This document shows, piece after piece, positions 41,902 to 52,044 of a stretch of DNA of 64,000 bases. How positions within the stretch are numbered: position 1 is the stretch's first letter; each line of letters starts with the position of its first letter. Made by a program: the position numbers and the translations under genes. Source of the DNA: Paucidesulfovibrio longus DSM 6739 (GTDB lineage Bacteria; Desulfobacterota; Desulfovibrionia; Desulfovibrionales; Desulfovibrionaceae). A model generated the notes under the pieces. It saw nothing but the letters and a program-made list of their open reading frames with translations, made no database searches and had not been told where the DNA came from. The stretch is taken from the NCBI RefSeq assembly GCF_000420485.1, contig NZ_ATVA01000011.1:535855-599854 (forward strand). Direction: 5' to 3'.

Positions 41902-43116
41902 TCAGGCAAGAAATTTTTCCGCGACCATCTCGGCAAAGGCCAGCGAGCTGGTGAAGGCCGGGGAGATGGCGTTGAGAACGTGCACGCCCGAACCTTTCTT
42001 CTCCACGACGAAATCCATGACCATCTCGTTGGTCCTGGTGTCCACCAGCTGGGGCCGGATGCCCACTTTGGGCGAATTCTCGAGCCATTCCGGCTCCAGT
42101 TGTCGCACCAGCTTGCGGGCGTCGTTGAAAAAGGCCTGAAAGAAATATTTGCGCGGCTCGGTCAAGGCTACGGATCGGAACTTCGGATTGCGGAAGAAGA
42201 GCACCGCGTCTCTCCAGGCTATGGGCAGGGCTTCGGCGTCGATGCCTTTCAGTACACCGTAGTTTTCCCTGCCGAAAGCCGGAATGGCCGTGGGGCCGAT
42301 GTAGGCGTCGCCGTGTACCGAGCGGGTGAAGTGGACGCCGAGGAACGGGTTGCGGATGTCCGGCACGGGATAAATGTTACCCTGCACCAAATGAGCGTGT
42401 TCCGCTTTTAGTTTTTTGTAAAGTCCTTTGAACGGGACGAGCTGATATCCTTGACCGGCTCCGTAGTACCGGGCGACCTTGTCGCTGTGGGCGCCCGCCG
42501 CGTTGACGAGCGTATCGTAGGCCACCCGGCCCCGTGTGGTGCGCATGGCGCGCGGACCAAGGGCGGAGAGAAAGGCCGCCCCGAAGAGGAAGCGCACCTT
42601 GCCGCTTTGGCCGAGTTCGCGGGTCAGGCTGCGCAAGACTTCCTTGGGGTCCACCTGGGCGGTCTGGGGCGAATAGAGCGCCTGTCCCGCCGTGCGGGCG
42701 TTGGGTTCCAGGACGGCGAGCTGCCTCGCGTCGATGAGTTCCACCGCGGCTCCGTTGGCCAGGGCGCGCTTGTGCAGTTCCAGCAGGGCGGGAATTTCCG
42801 AATCGGAGCGGGCCACGATGACCTTGCCCCGCTTGAGGATAGCCAGGCCCCGCTCCTCGCAGTAGTCGCGCATGGCCAGGTTGCCCTTGAGGCAAAGGCG
42901 GGCGCGGGTGCTGCCCGGCGCGTAGTAGATTCCCGCGTGGAGCACGCCGGAGTTGCGCCCGGAGGCGTGCAGGCCCTGCTCGCCCTCCTTGTCCACCACG
43001 AGAATGTCCTTCGCGCCGCGCCGCACCAGTTCGCGGGCCAGGGTCAGCCCGACGATGCCCGCTCCGAGAATGACGATTTCAGCGGCGTGGTCGTGCGCCG
43101 TCATGTTGTTCTTCAT
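41902..43116 (-). CDS. lhgO: L-2-hydroxyglutarate oxidase-family FAD enzyme
   Basis: A 404-residue flavoprotein of the DAO superfamily. FAD-binding VILGAGIVGLTLAREL near 15-30, then SGRNSGVLHAGIYYAPGS, typical of LhgO, and GIRPQLVDTRTN near the end. LhgO oxidises L-2-hydroxyglutarate to 2-oxoglutarate and feeds electrons to a quinone pool. The start is ATG at 43116 with AGAAGGAAG close by; another ATG 4 codons on is possible. It lies in a run of minus-strand genes with the PPC-domain gene just upstream. Confidence 0.85.
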   Translation of the reverse strand: MKNNMTAHDHAAEIVILGAGIVGLTLARELVRRGAKDILVVDKEGEQGLHASGRNSGVLHAGIYYAPGSTRARLCLKGNLAMRDYCEERGLAILKRGKVIVARSDSEIPALLELHKRALANGAAVELIDARQLAVLEPNARTAGQALYSPQTAQVDPKEVLRSLTRELGQSGKVRFLFGAAFLSALGPRAMRTTRGRVAYDTLVNAAGAHSDKVARYYGAGQGYQLVPFKGLYKKLKAEHAHLVQGNIYPVPDIRNPFLGVHFTRSVHGDAYIGPTAIPAFGRENYGVLKGIDAEALPIAWRDAVLFFRNPKFRSVALTEPRKYFFQAFFNDARKLVRQLEPEWLENSPKVGIRPQLVDTRTNEMVMDFVVEKKGSGVHVLNAISPAFTSSLAFAEMVAEKFLA

Positions 43117-43144
43117 CTTCCTTCTATTTTTTTTCCGCGCTTGT

Positions 43145-43600
43145 TCAGGGAATATGGAGCATCTCCAGGCCGGTAGCCGGGTCGATCCTGCGGCGCATGT
43201 TCAGGTCGAGCAGTTCCAGGATGACCACTTCGGCCACGCCCCAGACGTCGATGCCGGGGCGGATGCAGCCGGTGCGGGCCACGCCGCCGCGACCGAGGGA
43301 GGTGTGCATGTGCAGGCGGGGGGAGCCTTCCGCGTTGGGGAAGAGCGTGCCCACGGCGGCGGCTTCGTGCACGCCCTGGATTTCGTGGAGCATGGGCACC
43401 GGGGGCAGCTGGTCGCCGCTCTCCGCGGTGTCTTCCGGTCCCACCACGAGATTGCCGCAGCCGATGCCGCCGAGCAGCCAGCAGGCAGCGCTGGCGATGT
43501 CGTGCTCTTGGGCGAATTTTTCCACGGTGTCCGGCATGCGGTCCCCGCTTTCAAGACGGAGCACGAAGACCCGGCCCGTGCGTCCCTCGGCGTATTTCAT
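43145..43600 (-). CDS. PPC-domain (DUF296) protein
   Basis: A 151-residue single-domain protein. The PPC/DUF296 pattern is visible: RVFVLRLESGDRMPDTVEKFAQEH at the start, GIGCGNLVVG, and LHMHTSLGRGG with three His that bind metal in solved bacterial members. Function of bacterial forms is unknown; a DNA-binding role is known only for plant proteins with AT-hooks, absent here. Confidence 0.8.
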   Translation of the reverse strand: MKYAEGRTGRVFVLRLESGDRMPDTVEKFAQEHDIASAACWLLGGIGCGNLVVGPEDTAESGDQLPPVPMLHEIQGVHEAAAVGTLFPNAEGSPRLHMHTSLGRGGVARTGCIRPGIDVWGVAEVVILELLDLNMRRRIDPATGLEMLHIP

Positions 43601-43651
43601 ATCCTTTCTCCTAACAAGTCGCCTGATTTCATGATGTTGGGGCTTGTGCGG

Positions 43652-46615
43652 CTATTTGCCGCAGGGCCCGCGATAATCGCAAAAATCACAGTGGCGTCCT
43701 TCCACCGGGAAGAAGCTCGGACATCCGACCAGATGGGCGGCCACGGCCCGAAGCAGGAGGGAGCACTGTTCCCGCACCGCTTCCAGACGTTCTTCCGGCG
43801 TCCATTTCTCGGGGAAGAGACAGCATTCCCTGCCGTCCTTGGCGAGCTGCACCCAGGCGGCATCATACGGGGACTCGCCCCGGTCGTCCAGGTACATCCG
43901 CAGGTAGGCGGGGAGCTGAATGCCGCGCGCGGAGCGTTGCAGGTCCGGGAGCAGCGCGCGGTCCGCCGGGTCGGCCAGGTCGATTCGCCGCCAGAGCTCG
44001 TCGTCGTCCCAGAACCCCCGGCGCGGGCGTTTCACCCCGCCGGTCTTGTAGTCGAGAATGACGACCCCTTCGGCTCGGCGGTCCACGCGGTCCAGCTGGC
44101 CTTTCAGGCGGATGGTCCTTCCGTCCAGGTCGATGCGGCCCTGGGCCGGGCGTTCCAGTTCGAGAATCCTGGTCTTGCCCTGGCTGGCGAGAAATTGGCG
44201 CAGGCGCAGGGTGCCCGCTTCCAGCAGCGCTCGGCGCGAATCCAGGGGCATGCGCGGGAAAAACGCGCTCTGCGACAGGCCCGTTTCAAAGAGACGCGCC
44301 AGCTCGGCGGCGTCCAGGCTCGAAACGTCCACCTCGCCGACCTGCGCGTCCAGATGGGGCAGAAGGAAATCCCGCAGGGCCTCGTGGACCACGGTTCCGA
44401 ACTCGGCGCGGTCGCCGTCCTCGTCCATTTCCTCCAGAGGCCGCAGCGGCGTCATGTACTGATAGAAGAAGAGCTTGGGACAGAGCAGATACCGCTCCAG
44501 CTGCGACGGACTGAGACCCTTCTCGTCCAGCCGGGTTTCCAGCAGGGCCTGGAGCGCGGGCGTGCGGCGGATCTCCGCCAGCCCGTGGCGCACGGGATCG
44601 GAACGGAAGCGGATCGCCGTCAGGGGCGGTCCGTCTCCCGGCTCCACGAGCTTGCCCAGCTCCTTTTCCTTTTCCCAAAGCAGCTGCTCCACGTAGCGGG
44701 AGCGGACGCTCTTGCCTTCCAGCGCGCCGGGCTGCACGCCGCTTTGATAGAGCAGGACCGCCTGGCTCGATCCCATGATCAGCCGATGGAAGTTGTACGC
44801 GGAGACGTTGTCCCGCTCGCGAGCGTCCGGCAGGCCGAGCAGGTGGCGCAGCGGATCGGGCAGGAGCGGATCCACCGGACTGGAGCCGGGCAGACGTTCC
44901 TCCACCGCGTCGAGCACGAACAGGCGGCGGAAGCGCAGGAGCCGCGTTTCCAAAACGCCCATGACCTGAAGCCCGGTCAGGGGTTCGGCCTCGAAGGAGA
45001 CGCGCTCCGCGCGGCAGATCTGGCGAAAGAGGGCGAAGAGCGTTCCGCTGCCCAGGGGCTCGCGGCTCAGGGCCGTGTCCAGCAGTTGCGGAATCACGCT
45101 CGTGAGCAGGCGGGCCAGGTATTCCGCGTCCGTGACGTAGGATTTCCAGAGATGTTTTCCGGCGCGCAGGAGCAGGCCTGCCAGCCGTTGCAGGGCCTCG
45201 GCCAGGTCGGCGAGCGTTTCGACCCGGCCGAAGCCGGTGAGGCAGGCGTCCAGAAGCTCGCGGCGCAGGGCTTCCACCGCTGCGGCCTCCGCTCCCTGAA
45301 GGCGGTCGAGGGGGGCTTCCCCGTACGGCGGAATCCATTGCGTCGGATCCTGCATGGGTTCGTCCGAGCGGATGGCGTTCTCCAGCCAGAAAAGCACCTG
45401 CCGCAGGCCGGGGCCTTTTGTCTCTCCTGCGCCGCCTTCCGCGCGGAGCATCTTCAGATAGGGATGCCGCACCAGCTCCACGAGATCTCGCCAGTAGTAG
45501 CGTCCCTGGGCATCGCGGTTTTCCCGGCAGCGCAGCACGGTTTCCACGAGCTGGTAGAGAGCGGTTCGTTCCAGGGGGTAGCCCATGGAGACGTTGACTT
45601 CCTTGTGCTCCGGAAGGTGGTGCAGCACGGGCAGAAGCGCGCCCTCGTCCGGGAGGACGATGGAGGTGTCCGCCGCGTCCGGGTCGCGGAGCAGTTCGGC
45701 GCGCAGCGCCGAGAGCTGGGAATGGAGGTCGAAGCCTTCCACGAAGGATATTTCCGGCGCGCGCTCGCGGGGGGGCTGCTCGCCGTGGAGTTCGGCGCGG
45801 GCGCTCCAATCCCGCAGCCAGGCGCGGTGTTCCGCCGTGCAGGGATGGGCCGGGCCGCCCAGGGCCAGCGCCGGATCGGAGTGCCAGAAGACATGCAGGC
45901 GGTCGCGCTCCCAGAGGGTGCGGAAAATGGCGTCTTCTGCGCCGGAAAGAGCGTAGAATCCCGCGCAGACCACTTCCCTCCGGTCACGCCCCCGGCGGTC
46001 GGTCAGGATTTCTTCCAGCGCCGCGTCCGCATTCCCGGCCAGGCGTTCCATGACCCGGCGGCAATCCAGTCCCGGAGTGGACCAGCCGCGTTCCTCCAGG
46101 CCGTGGAGATATTCGCGGTGGAAGGCGTCCAGATGTTCGAGCAGGGCGGCGGCCCAGTCGATGACCTCGCCTTCGAGGTGGCGCAGGTCGCCGGGCTCGA
46201 TGCCCTGGCGCAGGAGTTCTTCGAGCAGGGAGGCCAGCCGCAGCCCCCAGGGCAGAAACCGTTCGCGCTCCAGGGGCAGCTCGGCCAGCAGGCCGCCTTG
46301 GTCCGAGCGAAGACGCACGGCGATGTCGTAGAGCAGGGCGGCCTGGTCCAGCTTGCGGGCGGGCTTGAGCGGTTTGGCTTCCAGCCCCCGGCGCAGCTTG
46401 GCGACGAGTTCTTCGAAGGAAAGCATCTCCGGCAGCATGCGCGGGCGGTCAAGGCCCGGCTCCGTGGCGAAGAAGCGCTTGAGATAGAGAGCTGGCCGTC
46501 GATGCGGGAAGACCACGCTGACGTTGCGGGGGTCGCGGTCCGCGAGGAACAGCCCGATCTCGCGGATGAAGTCTCCTCGCCAGTCCACGAGATGAAAGGT
46601 GCGGTTATTCTGCAT
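43652..46615 (-). CDS. addB: AddB-type nuclease/helicase subunit
   Basis: A 987-residue subunit of an AddAB-type double-strand-break processing complex. A C-terminal PD-(D/E)XK nuclease domain shows ILDYKTG near residue 861, preceded by GTVVHEALRDF. An iron-sulfur cluster is expected from C712 (LLCPKLFF) and C976-x2-C979-x5-C985 near the C-terminus. The helicase-like N-terminal half has no Walker A. The start overlaps the end of addA by 11 bases, as expected for a coupled complex. AddB is assigned by this layout rather than by close sequence recognition. Confidence 0.82.
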   Translation of the reverse strand: MQNNRTFHLVDWRGDFIREIGLFLADRDPRNVSVVFPHRRPALYLKRFFATEPGLDRPRMLPEMLSFEELVAKLRRGLEAKPLKPARKLDQAALLYDIAVRLRSDQGGLLAELPLERERFLPWGLRLASLLEELLRQGIEPGDLRHLEGEVIDWAAALLEHLDAFHREYLHGLEERGWSTPGLDCRRVMERLAGNADAALEEILTDRRGRDRREVVCAGFYALSGAEDAIFRTLWERDRLHVFWHSDPALALGGPAHPCTAEHRAWLRDWSARAELHGEQPPRERAPEISFVEGFDLHSQLSALRAELLRDPDAADTSIVLPDEGALLPVLHHLPEHKEVNVSMGYPLERTALYQLVETVLRCRENRDAQGRYYWRDLVELVRHPYLKMLRAEGGAGETKGPGLRQVLFWLENAIRSDEPMQDPTQWIPPYGEAPLDRLQGAEAAAVEALRRELLDACLTGFGRVETLADLAEALQRLAGLLLRAGKHLWKSYVTDAEYLARLLTSVIPQLLDTALSREPLGSGTLFALFRQICRAERVSFEAEPLTGLQVMGVLETRLLRFRRLFVLDAVEERLPGSSPVDPLLPDPLRHLLGLPDARERDNVSAYNFHRLIMGSSQAVLLYQSGVQPGALEGKSVRSRYVEQLLWEKEKELGKLVEPGDGPPLTAIRFRSDPVRHGLAEIRRTPALQALLETRLDEKGLSPSQLERYLLCPKLFFYQYMTPLRPLEEMDEDGDRAEFGTVVHEALRDFLLPHLDAQVGEVDVSSLDAAELARLFETGLSQSAFFPRMPLDSRRALLEAGTLRLRQFLASQGKTRILELERPAQGRIDLDGRTIRLKGQLDRVDRRAEGVVILDYKTGGVKRPRRGFWDDDELWRRIDLADPADRALLPDLQRSARGIQLPAYLRMYLDDRGESPYDAAWVQLAKDGRECCLFPEKWTPEERLEAVREQCSLLLRAVAAHLVGCPSFFPVEGRHCDFCDYRGPCGK

Positions 46616-49600
46616 GCTGGTGCCCCCCTCGCGGTGCGGATCGGGTCACCGCTTCGGTCTCGCGCAGGTCGAGGTAGACCAGCAGCCCGCGCACCGGAAC
46701 CTGGGGTTCCCAGGCCGCGAGCATTTCCAGATAGGCCGCGAGCTGGATCGCATGGGCCGGGTCGCGCTGTCCGGTCTTGAATTCGAGAACCACTGTTTCG
46801 GCGGCCCCGAAGTGCACGAGATCGGGCCGCTTGATCCGAGTGGCGTCCTCGCCGTCTCCCGCGGCCACCATGTCCGGTTCGCGCAGCCCCTCGGCCAGGG
46901 CCGTGCGCAGCTCCGGCCTGGAGAGCGCCCAAAGCGCCATTTCGCGCACGTCCTTGAGCAGGGCTTCGCGCTCTTCCGGCGGGACGGCCGCCAGGATGGG
47001 GAACTGGAACTGCGCCTCTTCCGCCGCATGCCGGGCGGCGAGGGCGAGGGTCGTTTCGTCATCCCGGTCGTGAAGCCGCAGCAGCTCCATGGTCTTGTGG
47101 GCCACGTCGCCGCGCAGCCGGGCCGAAAGATCGGCCACTTCGCGCTCCATGTGGCGGTAGACGCGCAGCCGGGCCTGCCAGGAGGGCGGGCGCTCGTCCG
47201 CATCGCCCCCGACAGCGCCGTTGTCGGGATTGTCGGCGGGAGGAATGTCCTTGCCGGGCGCGGCCTCCGGCGACGCGCTCCCGCCGGGTTCCGCAACGTC
47301 TTGGCCTTCGGCGTCGGGCGGTCGTTGCGTGGGCTCGGCTCGCTCCGCAGCCGCGTCCGGTTCCGTGCCGTACTCGAAGATGTCCGTGTCTTCGGGGAGG
47401 GCCACGGCCAGCTCGATGGCGTCCGTGGCCGGGCTCTTCTGGCGGGGGCGCTCCTGCGGAAAATAGGCGTAGAGCTCTTCGCGCGCGCGGGTCCAGGTCA
47501 CGTAGAGCAGGTGCAGGTCTTCCAGGGTCCGCCGCCGGAGTTCGGCCTGGTATTCCGGACCGAGGGCGGCGATCATGCGCGTGAGCATCCGCCGGCCGTA
47601 GAGGTCCACCTCGGCCAGGTCCGGGGACGCGGGCCAGGGCCAGTACAGGAACGGGGCGAAGACGACCGGATATTCAAGGCCTTTGGATTTGTGGATGGTC
47701 ATGATCCGCACCGCGTCCACGTTTTCGGGCAGGGGGACTTTTTCCTCGCCGCTGCTCTGCTTCCAGAAATCGAGAAATGCGGAAAGAGAACCCATGCCGC
47801 GTTCGCCCGCCCTGTGGACCACCTCCTGGAAGCGGCGCACGTAGAGCTCCGCTCCGGGCGCGCGCTCCAAGACGCGGAAGAAAGACAGCATTTCGGCTAC
47901 GAGGTCATAAGGCGTGAGCAGGCCGGATTTGCGGGCGAAGGGTTGAATCTGATCCTGCCAAAAATCCGGGAAGGCCCTGCGCAGGGCCTTCCAGAGCGGG
48001 AGCCGCACGGCCTCGCCGCTCAACCCGGCCAGCCATTCCTGCATGGCTTCCGGGCTGGGACCGATCCCTTCCGGGCGAAGCTCCGCGCCGAGCAGAAATT
48101 CGGCCAGGGAGAGCGCGTCGTCCGGCCTTTCCAGAAAATTGAGCAGGGCCACGAGCTGGCGCACCACGGGATGGCGGTCCAGTTGCAGGCTGTTCTCCGT
48201 GATGACGGGCACTCCGGCGGCCACGAGACGATCGCAGACCAGGGCGGCGTGGGCATGGGAGCGTACCAGCACGGCCACGTCCCCCCAGGGACGGCGCGGG
48301 CGCACGTTTTTCAGCAGCCGCTGGGTCATGGCTTCAAGAGCCTGCTGCTCCAGCTCCTCGCGGTCGTCCGCGCCGGGCAGGCGCTCCACGCGCACGTAGC
48401 CGCCGCGTTTCCTCGCTTCCATCTCGCCCGTGTCCGCGTTTACGGGCATGGACTGGTGCGCGTCGCGGAATTCGCCGGAAAGGGCGCGGGCCAGCGCGGC
48501 CACGTTCTCGGCCTCGGCATCGCGGCCCAGGCAGCGCGCAGCCAGCATGGCGTTGAGGTCTTCATCCGCCAGCCGCGTGAAGAAAAAATTGTTGAAGGCC
48601 ACCACGCGGTCCAGGCTGCGCCAGTTGTGCGGCAGGAGGTCCGCTTCGTTGATCTCGGCCACTTCGGCAAGTCCCGGCTGGACGCGGATTTCGTCGAAGA
48701 GGCTCGCGTCGCCGCCTCTCCAGCCGTAGATGGCCTGCTTGATGTCGCCCACGTAGAAAAGGCTGCCGCCCTTGGCCAGACATTCCTCGGCCAGCGGAGT
48801 GACTGCGGCCCACTGGTCGCGGCTGGTGTCCTGAAATTCGTCCACGAGCAGGTGGTGCAGCCGCCCGCCCAGGCGGCAGAAAGCGTCTGGAGCGCCGCCG
48901 CCTTCCTCAAGCTGCCTGCGGACCATGCGCGGCAGGCCTAGTCCGAGGATTTGGCCCCGGTCGCGTTCGATGCGTTCCAGCTCTCCGGCGAGGCGCTCGG
49001 CCAGCAGCACGCAGGGCGCGAGTTTGTATGCCCCGCCGATGATGGCGTTTTCGCGCTGATAGCGGGCCAAGGTTTCCTTGAGCCGGAAGTAGAGAATGTC
49101 GTCCTCTTCGGCGACCAGAGGCTTGGAGGCTTTGAGCATCCCGTCCGCGAGGCTTTCCTTGCTTGCGTAGGCGCTGGAGGGCGGCTCGTGAAAAAGCTGC
49201 GTCGAACGGCATTTTCCCAGAAAATTCTGAAAGTTCTTGCTGCATTGGAGCTTTTTGGACTCGACACGTCTCTCCACGGCCTCGGCCGCGCGCTGGAACG
49301 AGCCGTGGGATTTGGTCAGCAGCTCGGCCAGCTCGTTCTGGTCCGTGCAGAATCCGCCTTCCGAAGCGCGCAGGTGGCGCATGATCTTGCGCAGTCGTTC
49401 GCGGATCTTGTCCGCCACCCAGAATCCCTCGGACTGTTCCTGGCGGAGCAGGGTTTCCAGGGCCTTTTCGAGCAGTTCCCGTTCCTGCGAGCCTTCTTCC
49501 AGGCAGGCCGCCTGGAAGCGCTCCAGCACCGCGTCGAAGAGTTCCTCGTCTTCGAAGACCAGTTCGAAGTCCGGGGGCACGCCCGCGTCCAGGGCGAACA

Positions 49601-49967
49601 TGCGCAGCAGCAGGTTGAGCAGGCTGTCGATGGTCCGGATGTTCAGTTGCTGGTAGCGGCGCAGAATGCGCTCCAGCATTTCCTGGGCGCGCCTTGGGGA
49701 CCAGTCCGCGCGCTGGCCGTCCTGGAGGTCCAGGGCCGTGCGCTTGAGCGAGCCCACGACGCGTTCCTTCATCTCTGCGGCGGCCTTGTTCGTGAAGGTC
49801 ACGGCCAGGATTTCCGGCCAGGAATGCCCGGCGGGAGCCGCCCGGCGGCAGACGTAGCCCGGCTCTGTCTCGTTGGCTCCGCCCAGCAGGTCGAGAAAAC
49901 GCCGGGTCAGGCTGAAGGTCTTGCCGGAGCCTGCCGAGGCCTTGAGCTGCTTCAGTTCGGAGCTCAC
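46605..49967 (-). CDS. addA: AddA-type UvrD helicase/nuclease subunit
   Basis: A 1120-residue helicase-nuclease that unwinds and degrades DNA ends. UvrD-family motifs: Walker A ASAGSGKT (10-17), AVTFTNKAAAEM, Walker B LLVDEFQDTSRDQW, GDIKQAIYGWRGGD, TIHKSKGLEYPVVF, and YVTWTRAREELYAYF. The C-terminal nuclease domain has PDLVHFG and VVLEFKTG. The start is GTG at 49967, overlapping the transporter stop (GTGA) and preceded by GGGGAGAAGAG. The upstream open frame is not part of the protein. Works with AddB. Confidence 0.9.
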   Translation of the reverse strand: MSSELKQLKASAGSGKTFSLTRRFLDLLGGANETEPGYVCRRAAPAGHSWPEILAVTFTNKAAAEMKERVVGSLKRTALDLQDGQRADWSPRRAQEMLERILRRYQQLNIRTIDSLLNLLLRMFALDAGVPPDFELVFEDEELFDAVLERFQAACLEEGSQERELLEKALETLLRQEQSEGFWVADKIRERLRKIMRHLRASEGGFCTDQNELAELLTKSHGSFQRAAEAVERRVESKKLQCSKNFQNFLGKCRSTQLFHEPPSSAYASKESLADGMLKASKPLVAEEDDILYFRLKETLARYQRENAIIGGAYKLAPCVLLAERLAGELERIERDRGQILGLGLPRMVRRQLEEGGGAPDAFCRLGGRLHHLLVDEFQDTSRDQWAAVTPLAEECLAKGGSLFYVGDIKQAIYGWRGGDASLFDEIRVQPGLAEVAEINEADLLPHNWRSLDRVVAFNNFFFTRLADEDLNAMLAARCLGRDAEAENVAALARALSGEFRDAHQSMPVNADTGEMEARKRGGYVRVERLPGADDREELEQQALEAMTQRLLKNVRPRRPWGDVAVLVRSHAHAALVCDRLVAAGVPVITENSLQLDRHPVVRQLVALLNFLERPDDALSLAEFLLGAELRPEGIGPSPEAMQEWLAGLSGEAVRLPLWKALRRAFPDFWQDQIQPFARKSGLLTPYDLVAEMLSFFRVLERAPGAELYVRRFQEVVHRAGERGMGSLSAFLDFWKQSSGEEKVPLPENVDAVRIMTIHKSKGLEYPVVFAPFLYWPWPASPDLAEVDLYGRRMLTRMIAALGPEYQAELRRRTLEDLHLLYVTWTRAREELYAYFPQERPRQKSPATDAIELAVALPEDTDIFEYGTEPDAAAERAEPTQRPPDAEGQDVAEPGGSASPEAAPGKDIPPADNPDNGAVGGDADERPPSWQARLRVYRHMEREVADLSARLRGDVAHKTMELLRLHDRDDETTLALAARHAAEEAQFQFPILAAVPPEEREALLKDVREMALWALSRPELRTALAEGLREPDMVAAGDGEDATRIKRPDLVHFGAAETVVLEFKTGQRDPAHAIQLAAYLEMLAAWEPQVPVRGLLVYLDLRETEAVTRSAPRGGHQHAE

Positions 49968-50890
49968 GTCTCTTCTCCCCCGATCTGATCGGTCACGGTC
50001 CGGTCCGGGGACTGGGTCGAGCCGCCGCGCAGGCCGCCGCCCACCACCAGGAACACGGCGCCGATGATCAGCGCGCTGCCCGCATAGCCCCAGACGCCGA
50101 AACGTTCGGCAAAGAAAATATAGGCCAGCACCGCCGCCACCAGGGGCTCGAAGGTTGCCAGCACCGCCGCCCGCGTGGCTTCCAGGCGCTTCAGCCCAGC
50201 ATAGTAGGCCGAGAAGGCGCCGTAGGACGTCACAGCGGCCAGGACGACCAGGAGCAGCCAGGCCGTGGGCGTCTTGTGGCTGAACTGCACGAAGGGCAGC
50301 AGCGTGAGCGCGCCCACGGGCATGGCATAGACGAAGATCGTGGGCGTGGCGTAGCGCGAAAGGTATTTCTTCCCGAAGATGTAATAGAGGGCGTAGGTGA
50401 ATCCGGAAACGAGGCCGGCAGCCAGTCCGAAGGCGTCGAGCCGGATTCCGCCGCCGTCGCCGAAAAGCTGCGGCCCGAGGCTGATCAGGCTCACCCCCGC
50501 GATGGTCATGAACACGCAGGCCAGCTTGAGCGGGGTCAGCTGCTCGCGGAGCACCAGCCAGGAGAGCAGCGCGACCCAAGCCGGGGCCGTGTAGAGCAGC
50601 ACCGCGGCCAGGGCCACGCCCGCCTCGCTGATGGCGACCTGATACGCGCCGTAGAACACGGAGATGCAGACCAGCCCGAAGAGCAGGAGAGGCATCGCGT
50701 CGCGCGGCGAAACCCGGACCTGCCGTTTGCGCGCGGCGTGGGCCAGGAAGAAGACCCAGCCGAACACGGCGCGCCAGAACGCCGTTTCCAGCGGGCCGAC
50801 GCCCTCGGCGAAGATGAACGTGGAGATGAGTCCGATCAGCCCCCACATGAAGGCCGCCGCGAGGACGTACAGGCAACCGCGCAGGTTCAC
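49964..50890 (-). CDS. EamA-family DMT transporter
   Basis: A 308-residue inner-membrane exporter of the drug/metabolite superfamily with ten expected helices in two EamA repeats (for example LAAAFMWGLIGLISTF, then AGLVSGFTYALYYIFGK). The start is GTG at 50890 with GGAGC nearby. It overlaps addA by four bases (GTGA), so it is the first gene of an operon with addAB, though no functional link is known. Substrate unknown. Confidence 0.85.
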   Translation of the reverse strand: MNLRGCLYVLAAAFMWGLIGLISTFIFAEGVGPLETAFWRAVFGWVFFLAHAARKRQVRVSPRDAMPLLLFGLVCISVFYGAYQVAISEAGVALAAVLLYTAPAWVALLSWLVLREQLTPLKLACVFMTIAGVSLISLGPQLFGDGGGIRLDAFGLAAGLVSGFTYALYYIFGKKYLSRYATPTIFVYAMPVGALTLLPFVQFSHKTPTAWLLLVVLAAVTSYGAFSAYYAGLKRLEATRAAVLATFEPLVAAVLAYIFFAERFGVWGYAGSALIIGAVFLVVGGGLRGGSTQSPDRTVTDQIGGEET

Positions 50891-50899
50891 GAATGCTCC

Positions 50900-51883
50900 C
50901 TAGAGTTCCAGCTTGATGCCGAGGTTCTGTCGTACGGCCTTTTCGTGGATCAGGGCGGCGGTCATGATGTCGTGGCTGGCGATGCCCATGAGCACCGCGC
51001 CGCGCAGCCCCTCGCGGACGCCCTCGCGCAGGCCGGAGCAGATCTCGCCCATGTCCGCGTAGATGCCGCCGGCGTCGGGGTAGCCGTTCTGGAAGTAGCC
51101 GCCCTGGTTCTGGGTCCAGAGATACTGGTTGCGGTTGTCCACGGTGAAGTTTTCGGCAAAGACGTCCGCCTGGAACGCGGAGTCGTAGTCAACGGAAATG
51201 GCCAGGACGCTCTCCTTGAGCCAGTTGCGGGGAATGAAGCGTTCCGGGGCTTCCACGATGGGCGTGCAGGTCACGACCACGTCGGCTCCGGTGACGCAGG
51301 GCAGCACGTCCTTGCAGGGCACGAACTCCACGTCGGGCAGCTTGGCCTGCATCTCGGCGATGAAGCGCTCGGCCTGGGCCGGGAAAACGTCGAAGACCTG
51401 GGCGCGGTTCAGCTTGGGAAAGACCTCGGCCATGGCCAGGAGGTTGACCCGGCCCTGCACGCCGAGGCCGACCACGGATACGGTTTCCGAGTCCGGATCG
51501 CCGAAGTGGCGGGCATAGACTCCGGAGGCCGCTCCGGTGCGCCAGGCCGTGATCCAGGCCGCGTCCATGAGCGCCTTGACGATGCCGGTTTCGGGGTCGA
51601 GCAGGCAGAAGATGCCCGTGATGTAGGGCAGGCCTTTTTTCTGGTTGCGCGGGTATCCGGACACGCATTTCACGCCGCAGGCGTCGATGTCGCCGCCCAC
51701 GTGGCAGGGCATGGCGTGGACGAAGCAGTCTTCGCGCGGGTGCACGCCGATCTTGGCGGGCATCTCGACCTCGTCCCGGCCCAGAGCCGCGAAACCGTTT
51801 TCCACCGCATCCATGACTTCGGGCATGGTGATGCCCAACGAGTCGATTTCTTTCATCGAAAGCCAGAGAACCTCGAAGCTCAT
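50900..51883 (-). CDS. Ornithine cyclodeaminase/mu-crystallin-family protein
   Basis: A 327-residue NAD(P)-binding protein. The family pattern is clear: VLWLSMKEIDSLGITMPEVMDAVENGFAALG, AMPCHVGGDIDACGVKCVSGYPRN, and the nucleotide loop SVVGLGVQGRVNLLA. Members make proline from ornithine or act as imine reductases, and some are annotated tyramine oxidase subunit B. The reaction here is unknown. It lies 9 bases before the DMT transporter gene, which may be co-transcribed. Confidence 0.82.
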   Translation of the reverse strand: MSFEVLWLSMKEIDSLGITMPEVMDAVENGFAALGRDEVEMPAKIGVHPREDCFVHAMPCHVGGDIDACGVKCVSGYPRNQKKGLPYITGIFCLLDPETGIVKALMDAAWITAWRTGAASGVYARHFGDPDSETVSVVGLGVQGRVNLLAMAEVFPKLNRAQVFDVFPAQAERFIAEMQAKLPDVEFVPCKDVLPCVTGADVVVTCTPIVEAPERFIPRNWLKESVLAISVDYDSAFQADVFAENFTVDNRNQYLWTQNQGGYFQNGYPDAGGIYADMGEICSGLREGVREGLRGAVLMGIASHDIMTAALIHEKAVRQNLGIKLEL

Positions 51884-52044
51884 GCGTCACCTCCGTTTGG
51901 CGTTTCGGTCGGAACCCCGGCAAGGCGCGGCCCGTCCTTGGCACGATGCGGAAAACGTCCGTTAAAGGGTTTCAGTAATAGGCCTTTTGCCGCAGCGCGT
52001 AAAGCCTTCTTGCATGCGCGGGCCAGGGGCGTTACCAAAACGGG

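Noticed and set aside
42953..46780. A plus-strand open frame of about 1275 codons opposite addB
   Set aside because: Low-complexity antisense product with no motifs; addB on the other strand has nuclease and Fe-S motifs.
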